Below, piece after piece: positions 15,826 to 26,100 of a stretch of DNA of 64,000 nt. The stretch lies in assembly GCA_963696075.1 (NCBI GenBank), contig CAVOJD010000008.1:124001-188000 (forward strand), given 5' to 3'. The DNA is from CAJQQK01 sp963696075 (GTDB lineage Bacteria > Pseudomonadota > Alphaproteobacteria > Rhizobiales > Hyphomicrobiaceae). Position 1 is the stretch's first letter. Every line of letters begins with the position of its first letter. The notes under the pieces were generated by a model. The model made no database searches and was not told the DNA's origin. It was given only the letters and a program-made list of their open reading frames with translations. Both the position numbers and the translations under genes were made by a program.

Positions 15826-18579
15826 ATGGCGAAGCAATCGAAACCAGCGCCGTCCCGATCGGGCCGCCGGCCCCTCGATCCCAGCCAACGCCGGTTCGAG
15901 CGCAAGGTGCGCCTTGGCCGCATGGCCTTGTGGTTCGAACGCGTTTGGCCCCGCCTGTGGTGGCCCATCGGCGTTGCGGCGCTCTTCGTTTTCGTGTCGA
16001 TGGCCGGCCTCTGGACCGCCATCCCCGAGCCCGCACATTGGGCGCTTCTGGCCACCTTCGCCGCCGCCGCCCTGGCAACGCTGGTCTACGCACTGACGCC
16101 TGCCATTCCCGGCCGCGATGCATCCATTCGCTATCTTGAACGTCATTCCAACGTCGAGCACCGCCCCGCGACCACCTACGAGGACACCCTCTCCGGCGTG
16201 CCGGAAGACAGCGCGACCGCCGCAATCTGGAAAGCCCACAAGGACCGCCTCCGCCAGCGCCTCGACCAACTCGAAGTCGCGGTTCCCCACGCCGATATGC
16301 CCAAACGCGATCCCTGGGCCCTGCGCGTTCTCGGCATGGGCGCCGTCGTCCTCGCCCTCGCCCTGGTTGGCGACGGCATCTCCGACCGCCTCCAGTCAGC
16401 GTTCCGCTTCGCATCCCTTTCGCCGGCCGCTGGCGCACGTCTTGATGCGTGGGTGACACCGCCGCAATATACAGCCCGCCCGCCCATCCTGCTGAGCGAT
16501 GGCAGCACCGCCGCCGCAGGCACCGCGCAAGCCAAAACCGCACCGAGCCCGCCCGGCCCCGCATTCGGCGAAACCGCGCCAAAGCCCCTCGACGTCCCGG
16601 ATCAGAGCAAGGTCGTCGTGCGCATCGGCGGCGCTGAAAAAGCCAAGTTCAAGCTCGAACTGCTCGGCCCCGATGGCGCTGTCCTCGAGACGGTTGACGG
16701 CACCAAGCCGGACGGCGGCGAAGGCGAAATCATCGAAGTCCGCGCCACCCTCAAGCCCGGCGTGACGGAAACCCGCCTGATCACCGGCGAACGCCAGATG
16801 GCAGCATGGCGCTTCAACGTCATACCCGACAACGCGCCGACGATTGCCCTCACCAAGGACATCGAGAAGACCAATCGCGGCGCAATGAAGCTGTTCTACC
16901 GGATCGAGGACGACTATGGCATCGCCTCCGCCGAAGCTCAGCTTGAACGCTTGCCCCTCGAGCCCGGCGACCCGAAAACAAGCTGGGCCCGCGAAGACGT
17001 CCTCGCAGGACCGCGTCCACCCCTGACACGCCCGCCGATGATCACGCTCAGGATCCCGCAGCGCCGCGCCAAGAGCCCTGAGACCTGGTCGTTCCACGAC
17101 ATCGGCTCACATCCCTGGGCCGGCTTGCCCGTCCGTATGACGCTTGTCGCCAAGGACCACGCCGGTAATATCGGCAAGTCCGAAACCAAGGAAATCACGC
17201 TACCCGAGCGCCTCTTCTTCAATCCGTTCGCCCGCGCCGTCATCGAGCAGCGGCGTCGCCTTGTGTTCGACCCGCGCTATCGCCCCGTCGTTCTCAAGGC
17301 GCTGCAGGCGCTCACCATCGCGCCCGGCGAGTTCATCAAGGACAAGGCCGTCTACCTCGGCCTGCGCTCGGTCTACCATCGCCTCGAGCGCGGCGGCCTC
17401 AAGCGTGAGACCATTACCTCGTCGATTGATCAACTCTGGCACCTCGCCCTCAGGATCGAAAACGGCGGTGGTCTTTCGGCCGCCGAACAGCGTCTGCGCG
17501 AACTCCAGGAAAAGCTCGCCAAGGCGCTTGAGCGCGGCGCCTCGAACAAGGAAATCAAAGAGCTCATGCAGCAGCTCCGCCAGGCGCTCAATGAGTTCCT
17601 CAAGCAGCTCCAGCAGCAGGCCCAGCGCATGCCGCAACAGCAGATGCCGCCGAACGCGAACCAGTTCATGCGCCCTCAGGATCTCGACCAGATGCTCAAG
17701 CAGCTCGAGCAGATGGCAACCCAGGGCTCGAAGCAGATGGCGCAGGAGATGCTCTCCCAGCTCCGTGACCTGCTCGACCGTCTGCAGTCAGGCCGCATGG
17801 CCCGTGGCAACCAGCAGCAGCAGCAGAATGGCCGCGGCCAGCAGATGATGCAGATGCTCAATCAGTTCGGCGATCTGATCGGCAAGCAGCAACGCCTGAT
17901 GGACGACACCCACGGTGCCCGCCGCAACCCCGGTCAACAAGGCCAGCAGGGGCAACAAGGACAGCAGGGGCAACAGGGGCAGCAAGGCCAACAAGGTCAA
18001 GGCCAGCAGCAAGGCCAGGGCCAGCAACAAGGTCAAGGTCAGGGCCAACAAGGACAGCAGGGCCAGCGCTTTGGCCAACGTCCAGGACAGGGGCAAGGTC
18101 AGGGCAACCAGCTTTCGCCTGATGCTCTAGGCCAGCGCCAGGGCGAGCTTGGCAACCGTCTCGACCAGTTGCGTCAGGGTCTTGGCCGCTTTGGCATGCA
18201 GTCGCCAAGCCAGCTCGACGGCGCCCAGCGCTCCATGGAGAACGCCGAACGCGCTCTGCGCAACGGCGATCTCGGCGAGGCTACCCGCGAGCAATCCCGC
18301 GCGCTTGAACAACTCCGCCAGGGCGCCCAGTCGATGGCCGAGCAGATGATGCGCCAGATGCCGTCGCAAATGGGCCGCGCCAACGACGCCCCCCTCGATC
18401 CCCTGGGTCGTCCCCAGCGCACCGAAGGCCCCGACCTCGGCACCAGCGTCAAGCTGCCTGACGAGATCGATGCCCAGCGCGCCCGCGAGATCCTGGAAGA
18501 ACTCCGCCGCCGCCTCGGCGAACGCTTCCGCCCGGACCTCGAGTTGCAGTATCTGGAGCGGTTGCTGAGACGCTTCTAG
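15826..18579 (+). CDS. TIGR02302 family membrane protein
   Basis: 917 residues. Two membrane segments lie near residues 45-65 and 68-90 and a third near 165-185, followed by a large periplasmic region with beta-rich parts (to about 460), long helices and a Gln/Gly-rich low-complexity section (about 700-770). The size, domain order and position behind lysA match the alphaproteobacterial TIGR02302 family, whose role is not established, although an envelope function is likely. The low-complexity section is a plain codon repeat, not a CRISPR or regulatory array. Confidence 0.85.
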   Translation: MAKQSKPAPSRSGRRPLDPSQRRFERKVRLGRMALWFERVWPRLWWPIGVAALFVFVSMAGLWTAIPEPAHWALLATFAAAALATLVYALTPAIPGRDASIRYLERHSNVEHRPATTYEDTLSGVPEDSATAAIWKAHKDRLRQRLDQLEVAVPHADMPKRDPWALRVLGMGAVVLALALVGDGISDRLQSAFRFASLSPAAGARLDAWVTPPQYTARPPILLSDGSTAAAGTAQAKTAPSPPGPAFGETAPKPLDVPDQSKVVVRIGGAEKAKFKLELLGPDGAVLETVDGTKPDGGEGEIIEVRATLKPGVTETRLITGERQMAAWRFNVIPDNAPTIALTKDIEKTNRGAMKLFYRIEDDYGIASAEAQLERLPLEPGDPKTSWAREDVLAGPRPPLTRPPMITLRIPQRRAKSPETWSFHDIGSHPWAGLPVRMTLVAKDHAGNIGKSETKEITLPERLFFNPFARAVIEQRRRLVFDPRYRPVVLKALQALTIAPGEFIKDKAVYLGLRSVYHRLERGGLKRETITSSIDQLWHLALRIENGGGLSAAEQRLRELQEKLAKALERGASNKEIKELMQQLRQALNEFLKQLQQQAQRMPQQQMPPNANQFMRPQDLDQMLKQLEQMATQGSKQMAQEMLSQLRDLLDRLQSGRMARGNQQQQQNGRGQQMMQMLNQFGDLIGKQQRLMDDTHGARRNPGQQGQQGQQGQQGQQGQQGQQGQGQQQGQGQQQGQGQGQQGQQGQRFGQRPGQGQGQGNQLSPDALGQRQGELGNRLDQLRQGLGRFGMQSPSQLDGAQRSMENAERALRNGDLGEATREQSRALEQLRQGAQSMAEQMMRQMPSQMGRANDAPLDPLGRPQRTEGPDLGTSVKLPDEIDAQRAREILEELRRRLGERFRPDLELQYLERLLRRF
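17935..18110 (+). repeat. Low-complexity GQQ codon repeat inside TIGR02302 gene
   Basis: Irregular repetition of GGNCARCAR-type codons encodes GQQGQQ and GQGQQQ units, likely length-variable between strains. Confidence 0.8.
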
Positions 18580-18730
18580 GCCCGGCCATCTGCCTGCTCT
18601 GCGCCAACCTCCCCCGGGCCATCCATTGCGGCCCGGGCACGGCGCCGCTGCGCGAACTTGCCGTTTCTCTCAACCTGCGCCATCGTATTCCGACGACGCC
18701 GCCAAGACGGCCCGCACGAGGAGCGCCACC

Positions 18731-19636
18731 ATGACGCCTGAAGAAATTCTGAAACATCCCGCCCGCGTCCTGACCCAGGCCCAGCGCGAACACTATTTCG
18801 AGAAAGGCTACGTCGGCGTCGAAAGCCTCGTGCCCACCGACATCATCGCTGAACTCAACGCCGTCACCGCCGAGTTCGTCGACCAGAGCCGCAAGGAAAC
18901 CAAGCCCGGCAAGATCTTCGACATCGGCCCCGGCCACTCAGCCGAAAAGCCGGTCCTGCGCCGCCTCAAGCGCCCCGATGAACGCCACGACGCCTACTGG
19001 CGCTTCGCCTCCGGCCTCATGGCGGATGTCGCAGCCGACCTCGCCGGCCCCAACGTCGTCTTCCACCACTCGAAGCTGAACTTCAAATGGTTCGACGAAA
19101 GCGACACCGTGAAGTGGCACCAGGACATCCAGTTCTTCCCCCACACCAACTACAACGTCTTCACGATCGGCTGCTACCTCGCCGACACCGACATGCAGAA
19201 CGGCCCCCTCGCCATCCTGCCCGGCAGCCACGAAGGCCCCCTCTACAATCAGTATGACGCCGACGGCAACTGGACCGGCTCCTTGAACGAGGCGGACGCA
19301 GCCGCAATCGACATGAGCAAGGTCGACTACCTGATGGGCCCCGCCGGCTCGATCACGATCCACAATTGCCGCGCGCTCCACTATTCGCCCTCGAGCAAAT
19401 CACCGACGCCACGCCCGCTGCTCCTGAACTGCTATTCCTCGGCCGACGCCAAGGCTTATACGCCGCATCCCGATCCCTCCGCTCACGCCTACGAAGTCGT
19501 CCGCGGCGAGGCGAGCCTGTGGGCCGAACACGACCCCCGCCCCTGCCAGATCCCGCCCGACTGGTCCGGCGGCTACACCTCGATCTTCGCGGCCCAGACC
19601 GGCGAAGACAAACCTGCCGCCGGCGGCATGATGTGA
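18731..19636 (+). CDS. Phytanoyl-CoA dioxygenase (PhyH) family protein
   Basis: 301 residues from ATG 18731 (GAGGAG upstream). It has the Fe(II)/2-oxoglutarate dioxygenase layout of the PhyH family: proximal HxD in WHQDIQFFPH near residue 136, a GPLAILPGSH segment near 157-166, and a distal His in NCRALHYS near 217 followed by a basic segment. The substrate cannot be inferred. It stands alone between the TIGR02302 gene and the palindromes at 19.7-19.8 kb. Confidence 0.85.
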   Translation: MTPEEILKHPARVLTQAQREHYFEKGYVGVESLVPTDIIAELNAVTAEFVDQSRKETKPGKIFDIGPGHSAEKPVLRRLKRPDERHDAYWRFASGLMADVAADLAGPNVVFHHSKLNFKWFDESDTVKWHQDIQFFPHTNYNVFTIGCYLADTDMQNGPLAILPGSHEGPLYNQYDADGNWTGSLNEADAAAIDMSKVDYLMGPAGSITIHNCRALHYSPSSKSPTPRPLLLNCYSSADAKAYTPHPDPSAHAYEVVRGEASLWAEHDPRPCQIPPDWSGGYTSIFAAQTGEDKPAAGGMM

Positions 19637-19671
19637 TCAATTGATGCTGCACCGCGCGCGCTGAACGATGG

Positions 19672-19694
19672 ATACCGGCAAAGAGTCCCGGTAT
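19672..19694. repeat. Short palindrome ATACCGG...CCGGTAT
   Basis: Seven-base perfect arms around nine bases, 35 bp past the PhyH gene. It could act as a terminator but has no T-run. Confidence 0.5.
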
Positions 19695-19796
19695 GACGCT
19701 GAGGGTTTCAGCAAGCCCGGTCATGGGTCTTCCACGGCACGTGTTGCCCAGCTACTTAAAGGTCAAGCCACACGCGCCCACCTCTCAAGTTTGCGT

Positions 19797-19832
19797 CCCC
19801 GGCCGAAGCGCTTTTCGCGCTGAGAGCCGGGG
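19797..19832. repeat. Palindromic element CCCCGGC...GCCGGGG
   Basis: Preceded by TTTGCGT, as is the element at 46767, and ends GGGGTCTTT. Both look like members of one dispersed intergenic palindrome family. It lies 30 bp past the end of the LpxQ-like gene. Confidence 0.6.
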
Positions 19833-19860
19833 TCTTTCGCCGCTCAGGCGTCGACGCCTG

Positions 19861-20811
19861 TCACGGCGCAGCCGCCACGGCCGGTCGCGTCTTCACAAGA
19901 ACACCACCAACCCCGTGGTGCGTCGCAAGGTTCACCGTCAACCGTCCACCCTTCGGCGTCTCTCCATTCCACCACGCCAGAAACTGGCGGTAGAGGTCGA
20001 CCACCAGCAGGTCGACCTCCGGCTCTTCCGTCAACGGCAGGTCATAGGGCGCGTAGGTGAACTTGTACTCGACGAACAGTGACGTCCGCCCAAGATCAAA
20101 CTCAAGCCCCGCCAGCCCCTGCCCGGCAAAGCCCGCAAACTTGTACTCATACGTCCGCCAGTTGTCTTTTTGGAAGTGAACCTCGACGTGCGGCAGCGTG
20201 ATCCCGCCCCCCGCGCCGACATACGGCCGCACGATCCCGAACAGCGAACCGAACCGCAACAGACCGTTGAGCGTCAGGATATTGTGCCCGTGGCTGAATT
20301 CCAGCTTGCGAAACACATCCGTCACCGGCGCCGTCGCGGGCAAGGCTTCCCCATTGTGCGTTCCCGTGAACGTCGCCGGACTGCCCGGTTTCGCGATCGC
20401 CTTGGCATGAATGAAATCAACCATGCTGCCGGTGCGCCCCAGCATCCCCCACCGCTGTATGCGCGCGCCATAATAGATCGGCGCAGTGAACGGCTTTCCG
20501 ATCCAGTCGAAGCCGCTTGCCGTCATCTCGCTGTCTTCGCGCGCGATCTTCACCGTCGCGGGGTACGTGTGCGCAATCCCGCCGTAGCCACCGAAAGCCC
20601 ACGTTGGGTCGATCGGCGTCGTCAACGCCGCCGGCGCGCCTGCCACGGCCCGGGCGGCCAATCGGTCCGGCTCTTCAGGCTTCGCCGCCTGCGCCGCGAT
20701 CATCAGCCCGATCGCCGCGATCCCTGTCAGGCCACCGGCAATCCGCCATCCCGATCGCGCGCCCTGAACCTCCGCCCACCGGGCAACCTTGACGTGATCG
20801 ATGGCCTGCAT
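19861..20811 (-). CDS. Outer-membrane beta-barrel protein, LpxQ (lipid A oxidase)-like
   Basis: 316 residues from ATG 20811, chosen because AAAGGGTG precedes it and a hydrophobic segment (about residues 24-42) follows; the frame is open a further 105 codons upstream without protein-like character. The mature part has alternating beta strands with barrel-like motifs (YGGIAHTYPATVKI, FSHGHNILTLNGLLRFG, VRPYVGAGGGITLPHVEV). These recall rhizobial LpxQ, an outer-membrane oxidase that converts the lipid A proximal glucosamine to aminogluconate. The assignment is from memory of the family pattern, so activity is inferred only. Confidence 0.55.
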   Translation of the reverse strand: MQAIDHVKVARWAEVQGARSGWRIAGGLTGIAAIGLMIAAQAAKPEEPDRLAARAVAGAPAALTTPIDPTWAFGGYGGIAHTYPATVKIAREDSEMTASGFDWIGKPFTAPIYYGARIQRWGMLGRTGSMVDFIHAKAIAKPGSPATFTGTHNGEALPATAPVTDVFRKLEFSHGHNILTLNGLLRFGSLFGIVRPYVGAGGGITLPHVEVHFQKDNWRTYEYKFAGFAGQGLAGLEFDLGRTSLFVEYKFTYAPYDLPLTEEPEVDLLVVDLYRQFLAWWNGETPKGGRLTVNLATHHGVGGVLVKTRPAVAAAP

Positions 20812-20983
20812 GAAGCACCCTTTCTCCGCAATTGCGCAAACCTTATAGCGCGACGAGGGCGTTGCCTGCCACACGCCTGCCGTCGCACCCTGCATAATGC
20901 TGCGAAGAAACCCGATCAAATGCCACCCGCGCACCTGCCGCGGAAGGACGCGGCGCCGCCTGATGACGCCTACCTGGAGACGC

Positions 20984-23149
20984 CTAGTCCTCGACCAGGC
21001 GCACCTGCACCCGGTCCGCCCGTCCTTCCGAATCGACAACGGCAATCTGGACGAACCCCGCCTGGGCGGGCCGCCAAAGATATTCCCGCCGATGCAGGCT
21101 CGTGCCCACCGGCCGCCCATCAACAAGCCACGTCAACGGTAGCTCTCCCCCCTCGGCCTTCAACATCATGGCCCCCCGCCCCTGCACCTCGAGTGCGACA
21201 CGGTCAGGCGGAAAGCGAATCGACAGAGGCCGGCTCTGAAAACCACTCGACATCACACTCGGTTGATCCTCATCGAACCGTTTCAAGGGCGGCGGCAGAT
21301 CGGCGCCGGAGACAACCCGTAGGATACCGTCCGGCGCAGGCCGGAAGGCCGCGCGATGCGGCCCGATCGCCTGAAACGCATCGAACAGCAGCGGCGCCGC
21401 CGCCGTGCGTCCCAGCAGCCCGGGCGACGGCACCATGTCTGGCCGCCCGACCCACACGCCGACCGTATGCCGTCCATCGAAGCCAACCGCCCACGCGTCC
21501 CGGTATCCGTAGGATGTCCCCGTCTTGAAGGCGATCCGCCCGGCGCGGGCGTTGGGCGGCGGCGGCGCATCGCGCAGGATGCGCGTGACGTAGTACGCCG
21601 CGCGCTCACTGAACAACCGCCCCCGGCGCGCCGTCACCGCATCGGTTGTCTCGCCGCGCGTCTCACCCGGCACCCCCAGTTGGTAATTGAGCTCAACAGG
21701 CTCCCCGCCCCGCGCGAGCGTCGCGAAAACCCCGGTCAGGTCACCAAGCGTGACGCCAAGCCCGCCAAGCGCCACCGCCAGCGATGGCTCGGTGTGGGGC
21801 GGCAGGACGACATCGACGCCGATGCGTTCCAGCCGGCCAAGAAACCGGCCCGGCCCGACCCTGTCGAGCAGCTTGACCGCGGGAATATTGAGCGACCGCG
21901 CCAGCGCGTCACCGACCGTCACCGCACCGCGATATTGATTGTCGAAGTTGCGTGGCCGATAGCTGCCAAACTGAACCGGCCGGTCCTCGATCAGCGTCTC
22001 CGGATGGGCAATCCCCGCATCGAACGCGAGACCATAGATGATCGGTTTCAGCGCCGATCCCGGCGAGCGCACCGCCTTGACCATATCGATCGCACCAAAC
22101 CGCCCGCCGTCCAGATAACCCGCCGACCCCACATGGGCGAGAACGTCGCCGCTGTCATGGTCCACGACAAGCACCGCGGCTGAAAGTTTCGGACCAAGCG
22201 ACATCACATGGCGCCGCGTCACCGCCTCCAGCTTGCGTTGCAGTTCGCGCCGGATGGTCAGCCGATAGGTCGTCCGGCCGTCGTCCTTGCCGACAACCGC
22301 TTCCGCCAGATGCGGCGCATCCATCGCGAACCTCGCCCGCCCGGTCGGCAGCGCTTCCCGTTGCGCCCGGGCCATTTCCTCAGGCCCGATAAGTCCCGCG
22401 TCTCTCGCCCGCGCCAACACCCGCCCGCGCGCCGTACCCGCCCGCGCTCGATTGGCCGCAACATCCGGCCGTCGCCCTTCGGGTGCCTGCGGCAACGCCA
22501 CCAGAAGCGCCGCCTCCCCGAGTGACAAGCGATGCGGTTCGCGTCCGAAATACGCCAGCGATGCCGCCCGGACACCTTCCAGGTTGCCCCCGAACGGCGC
22601 CAACATGAGATAGAGATCGAGGATTCTGTCCTTGGAGAATTCCCGCTCGAGCTGGATGGCACGCAGCATCTGGCGCCACTTGTCACCAAGCGAGCGTCCC
22701 TGCCGCTCATCGATCAACCGCGCAACTTGCATTGTCAGCGTCGAGGCCCCTGAGACAACCCGGCCATTGACGACGAGTTGCACCACCGCCCGCGCCATTG
22801 CCCGCCAGTCGACACCACCATGGTCGCGAAATCGCTTGTCTTCGAACGCAACAAGAAGGTCGAGATAGCGCTGGTCGACCTCAGCCTGACGAACCGGCAG
22901 CCGCCACCGTCCACCCGCCGTCGTGAACGCGCGCAACAACACACCCTCCCGGTCGAGCACCACCGTCGAGGGTTTTTCCGCCCGGGCAAGCGGCACCGGC
23001 CCGAGGCGCTGGATCTGATCTTCGAAGATCAGCTTCCCCGCCACCCCCGCCAGCACGAGTGCCGCGATACTTGCCCCGCCAAGCCGCAGCAGATCGCCGC
23101 GCCGCTGGCGCCGATCGCCTCTCACGACAGGGCCCTCATCGCCGCGCAT
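20984..23149 (-). CDS. pbpC: Penicillin-binding protein 1C
   Basis: Bifunctional peptidoglycan transglycosylase/transpeptidase of the inner membrane. 721 residues from ATG 23149, one base after the preceding stop. In order: membrane anchor near residues 25-45, GT51 domain with EDKRFRDHGGVDW and GASTLTMQVARL, transpeptidase domain with the SxxK serine in SPGSALKP, RSLN as SxN and FKTGTSYG as KTG, then a C-terminal BiPBP-type domain. All catalytic motifs are intact. It follows the alpha-2-macroglobulin gene, the usual pairing in which the macroglobulin is thought to protect the envelope while PBP1C repairs the wall. Confidence 0.93.
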   Translation of the reverse strand: MRGDEGPVVRGDRRQRRGDLLRLGGASIAALVLAGVAGKLIFEDQIQRLGPVPLARAEKPSTVVLDREGVLLRAFTTAGGRWRLPVRQAEVDQRYLDLLVAFEDKRFRDHGGVDWRAMARAVVQLVVNGRVVSGASTLTMQVARLIDERQGRSLGDKWRQMLRAIQLEREFSKDRILDLYLMLAPFGGNLEGVRAASLAYFGREPHRLSLGEAALLVALPQAPEGRRPDVAANRARAGTARGRVLARARDAGLIGPEEMARAQREALPTGRARFAMDAPHLAEAVVGKDDGRTTYRLTIRRELQRKLEAVTRRHVMSLGPKLSAAVLVVDHDSGDVLAHVGSAGYLDGGRFGAIDMVKAVRSPGSALKPIIYGLAFDAGIAHPETLIEDRPVQFGSYRPRNFDNQYRGAVTVGDALARSLNIPAVKLLDRVGPGRFLGRLERIGVDVVLPPHTEPSLAVALGGLGVTLGDLTGVFATLARGGEPVELNYQLGVPGETRGETTDAVTARRGRLFSERAAYYVTRILRDAPPPPNARAGRIAFKTGTSYGYRDAWAVGFDGRHTVGVWVGRPDMVPSPGLLGRTAAAPLLFDAFQAIGPHRAAFRPAPDGILRVVSGADLPPPLKRFDEDQPSVMSSGFQSRPLSIRFPPDRVALEVQGRGAMMLKAEGGELPLTWLVDGRPVGTSLHRREYLWRPAQAGFVQIAVVDSEGRADRVQVRLVED

Positions 23150-23150
23150 C

Positions 23151-26100
23151 TCACTCCGCCTTGATCTCGAGCGTGCCCCCACTGGTCCGCGCATAGCGCT
23201 CCGGCCGGTACATATCCTCGACCATCGCGGCGGGATGCACGAACGTGCCTGGCGTCACGGCCCGCACGATGTAGGCAACCGCCGCCGTCCGCACCTTCGC
23301 CCCGGCACTCAGAAAATCGAATGCGGCAACGAACCGGTCATCGCGAAACTCGGTGTGGTTCGGCCTAAGTCCCGGCTTGAACCAGCTCAGTGACTTGATG
23401 TCGCCACCTTCGACAAGTCTGGGGTTCTCGATCTCCAGTCCCGCCGGCAGCCTGTCGACCAGCAACACGCGCCCTGCCGGGTCCTTGCTCTCGATCGTGA
23501 GAACCACGACCAGCCGGTCACTCTGCTTGAGCGTCGCGCCCGCCCGCTCGAGATCAACCGCCTCACCATCGAGCGTGAAATACGACCGCTTGATCGCGAA
23601 ACCGTTCTCATACGCCGGCTCCGGCGCTTTGGCACTGCCAACCACCGTCAGGAAGGTCGGCGTCGCCTGCGGCCCCGTGTTCGTCAGAACCAGCCCCGCC
23701 CCGTCACCCGTTGGTGACAAGAGCGCCGGCTCGATCGGCAACCGGACAGCGCCCTTGTAGGTCTGACGGCCAAGGCTCAGTTGAACGTCGCCGGCACTTT
23801 GTGCGAGTGCCCGCGCCGCCAACAGCAACCACGCCTGCTCCTGCGTCGACGTCCGGCCGCGCTCGATGAACGCTGCACCAAGTCGCCCAACCGTGGCGCC
23901 GACCCGCCCGGCGAGGACCTTGGCCTCGGAAGCAAGCGCCACCACCGCAGCCGCATCCCGCAGCCCCGATCCATAGTCGTGTCGGAGCGTTTGCCCATTG
24001 ATATCGCTCAGGTCATCGAACGCAGCGCCAATCGCCCGCTCAGCCCGCTCCCGATCCCCCGCCATGGCGAGCGCCGCGCCAATCTGCGCCTTCGCAAGCG
24101 GCGTCGCGAACCGGTCAAGGCGCGTATCGGCGTAATACCTGAGTTCACCGATCGGCGCCTTGCCGTTACGCGCAAGCACATAGAGTGCGTACGCCCGCTT
24201 CTCGCCGCCCCGCTCGAAGTCGGACGCATAGGCCACGTAGTTCTTGAGCCGCTCCAGCGCCTGCGCAAACCCGCGCGGGTCGACGACATGCCCTGCCTCC
24301 TTCGCCCGCGTCAGGAATTCGCTGACGTAGGCCGAAAGCCAGATGTCGGCACTGCCCGGCCCCCAGGCGCCGAACCCACCACTCGAATCCTGCATCTGGA
24401 AGACCCGTTCGATCGCCGTCCCGATCCGCCCGCGCAGCGCCGTATCAACCGTCAACCCACGGTCAACCGAAAGGTCATTGGCATAGAGCAACGGCAATGC
24501 CCGGCTGATGGTTTGCTCCGCACAGCCGTAGGGATAGCGGTCAAGCTCCGCCAGCAAGGCCGGCACGTTGAGTTCCGCCGCCGGTCCCGCCGCCAGCGAC
24601 ACCCGCGCATCCCCCGGCACCAGCCCTGCGATCAGGTCAGCCGGCAGCTTGTAGGCCTCTCCGGGCTTGAGTTCCCGCCGCACATGCCGCCGGACGTCCA
24701 CCGCCGGCGCCTTGACGTCGAACACGTAGTCCCGCCCGATATCGAGCCCATCCGGTCCCGCAACGAACACGTCATACGTCACGCGCCCCATGCGGTCCGG
24801 CTTGACGACGATCCGCTCGGAACCGTGCGCACCTTTCGCAAGCCGCAATTTCCGCTCAGCAACCTCCTCCGGCCGGCCACCCTCGTACGTGCGTGCAACC
24901 GTAACCGTCAGATCTGCATCCTCAAGCTCAACGTTATGCAGCGAGATCTGCAGCCCCGCCTCATCGCCAAGCGTCAGGAACCGCGGCACGGTCGTCGTCA
25001 CCGCCACCGGATCGCGCACGATCACGGACTGCGACGCTTCCCCGACCTTGTCATCGCTCCATGCAACTGCCATCAGCCGCACCGCGCCATTGAAATCAGG
25101 CATATCGAACGTCACCGTCGCCTGCCCGCCTTCAACCGCGACGATCCCGGAAAAGAGCGCCACCGTCTCCTCGACCGGCGGCGAGCCTTGAAGGCCCATG
25201 CTGGCGTCGGCATCACCACCACTTACGAGCCGCCCGCGCTCCGCACTCATGCCGTCGATCAGCCGCCCATAGAGATCGCGGATCTCCATCCCAAGAACAG
25301 GCTGGGCATAGAACCACTGGGTCGGCGCCGGCGATTGAAACCGCGTCAGGTTCAACACCCCGACATCGACGGCCGCAACCGTGATCCGTGCCGCGCCACC
25401 CTCTGCCACGCCCTCGACGGCAATCGGCACTGTCAACTTCGAGCCCGAACGGATCTGCTCCGGCGCAGACAGTTTCACGCCCAGCGTCCGCGGCCCTTGA
25501 TCAAGCCCAAGCCAGGCAACACCGATCGCCCGCCCCGGCATGCGCCGTGTCGCTTCGTTGAGCGACCGGTAGAGCGTCGTCACGACATAGGCGCCCGTCC
25601 CCCAGGACGGGTCCACCGGAATGTCGATCTCGCTGTCGCCCGCACCAAGCGCCACGTCTCGCGCCGAGACAAGCCCGTTCGCAAAGATCGCGATCATCGC
25701 CTTGCCCGGCGTCCGCGACTGGATCTTGAGCTTGGCCGTCTCGCCTTGAGCGTAGCTTTCCTTGTCGAGCGCGACGGACAGCATTTCCGGACTGTCCGCC
25801 TCATCATCGCTCTGATACCAGCCGGCATTGAAGTAGACGCTGGATGCGATCGGCCCGCCATCCAGGCGCGACACATCGATGCGATAGCGTCCCCACGTCA
25901 CGTCCTGTTCGATTTCGAACGCCTTCGCGGTGCCGGCATCGAACGTACCCTCACCGGCCTTTTCCGGGATCGTGATCGCCTCGTACTGCCACGCGCCATC
26001 CCGCTTGTACCACTGCCACGAACGGTTGAGCCGGACGATCTCCCACTTGAGACCCGCCATGGCGGTCCGCTGATCGTTTTCATCGATTGCGATAATCTCA

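Noticed and set aside
17935..18110. Short repeats that could suggest a CRISPR array
   Set aside because: In-frame Gln/Gly codon repetition inside a coding sequence, without constant repeat length or unique spacers.
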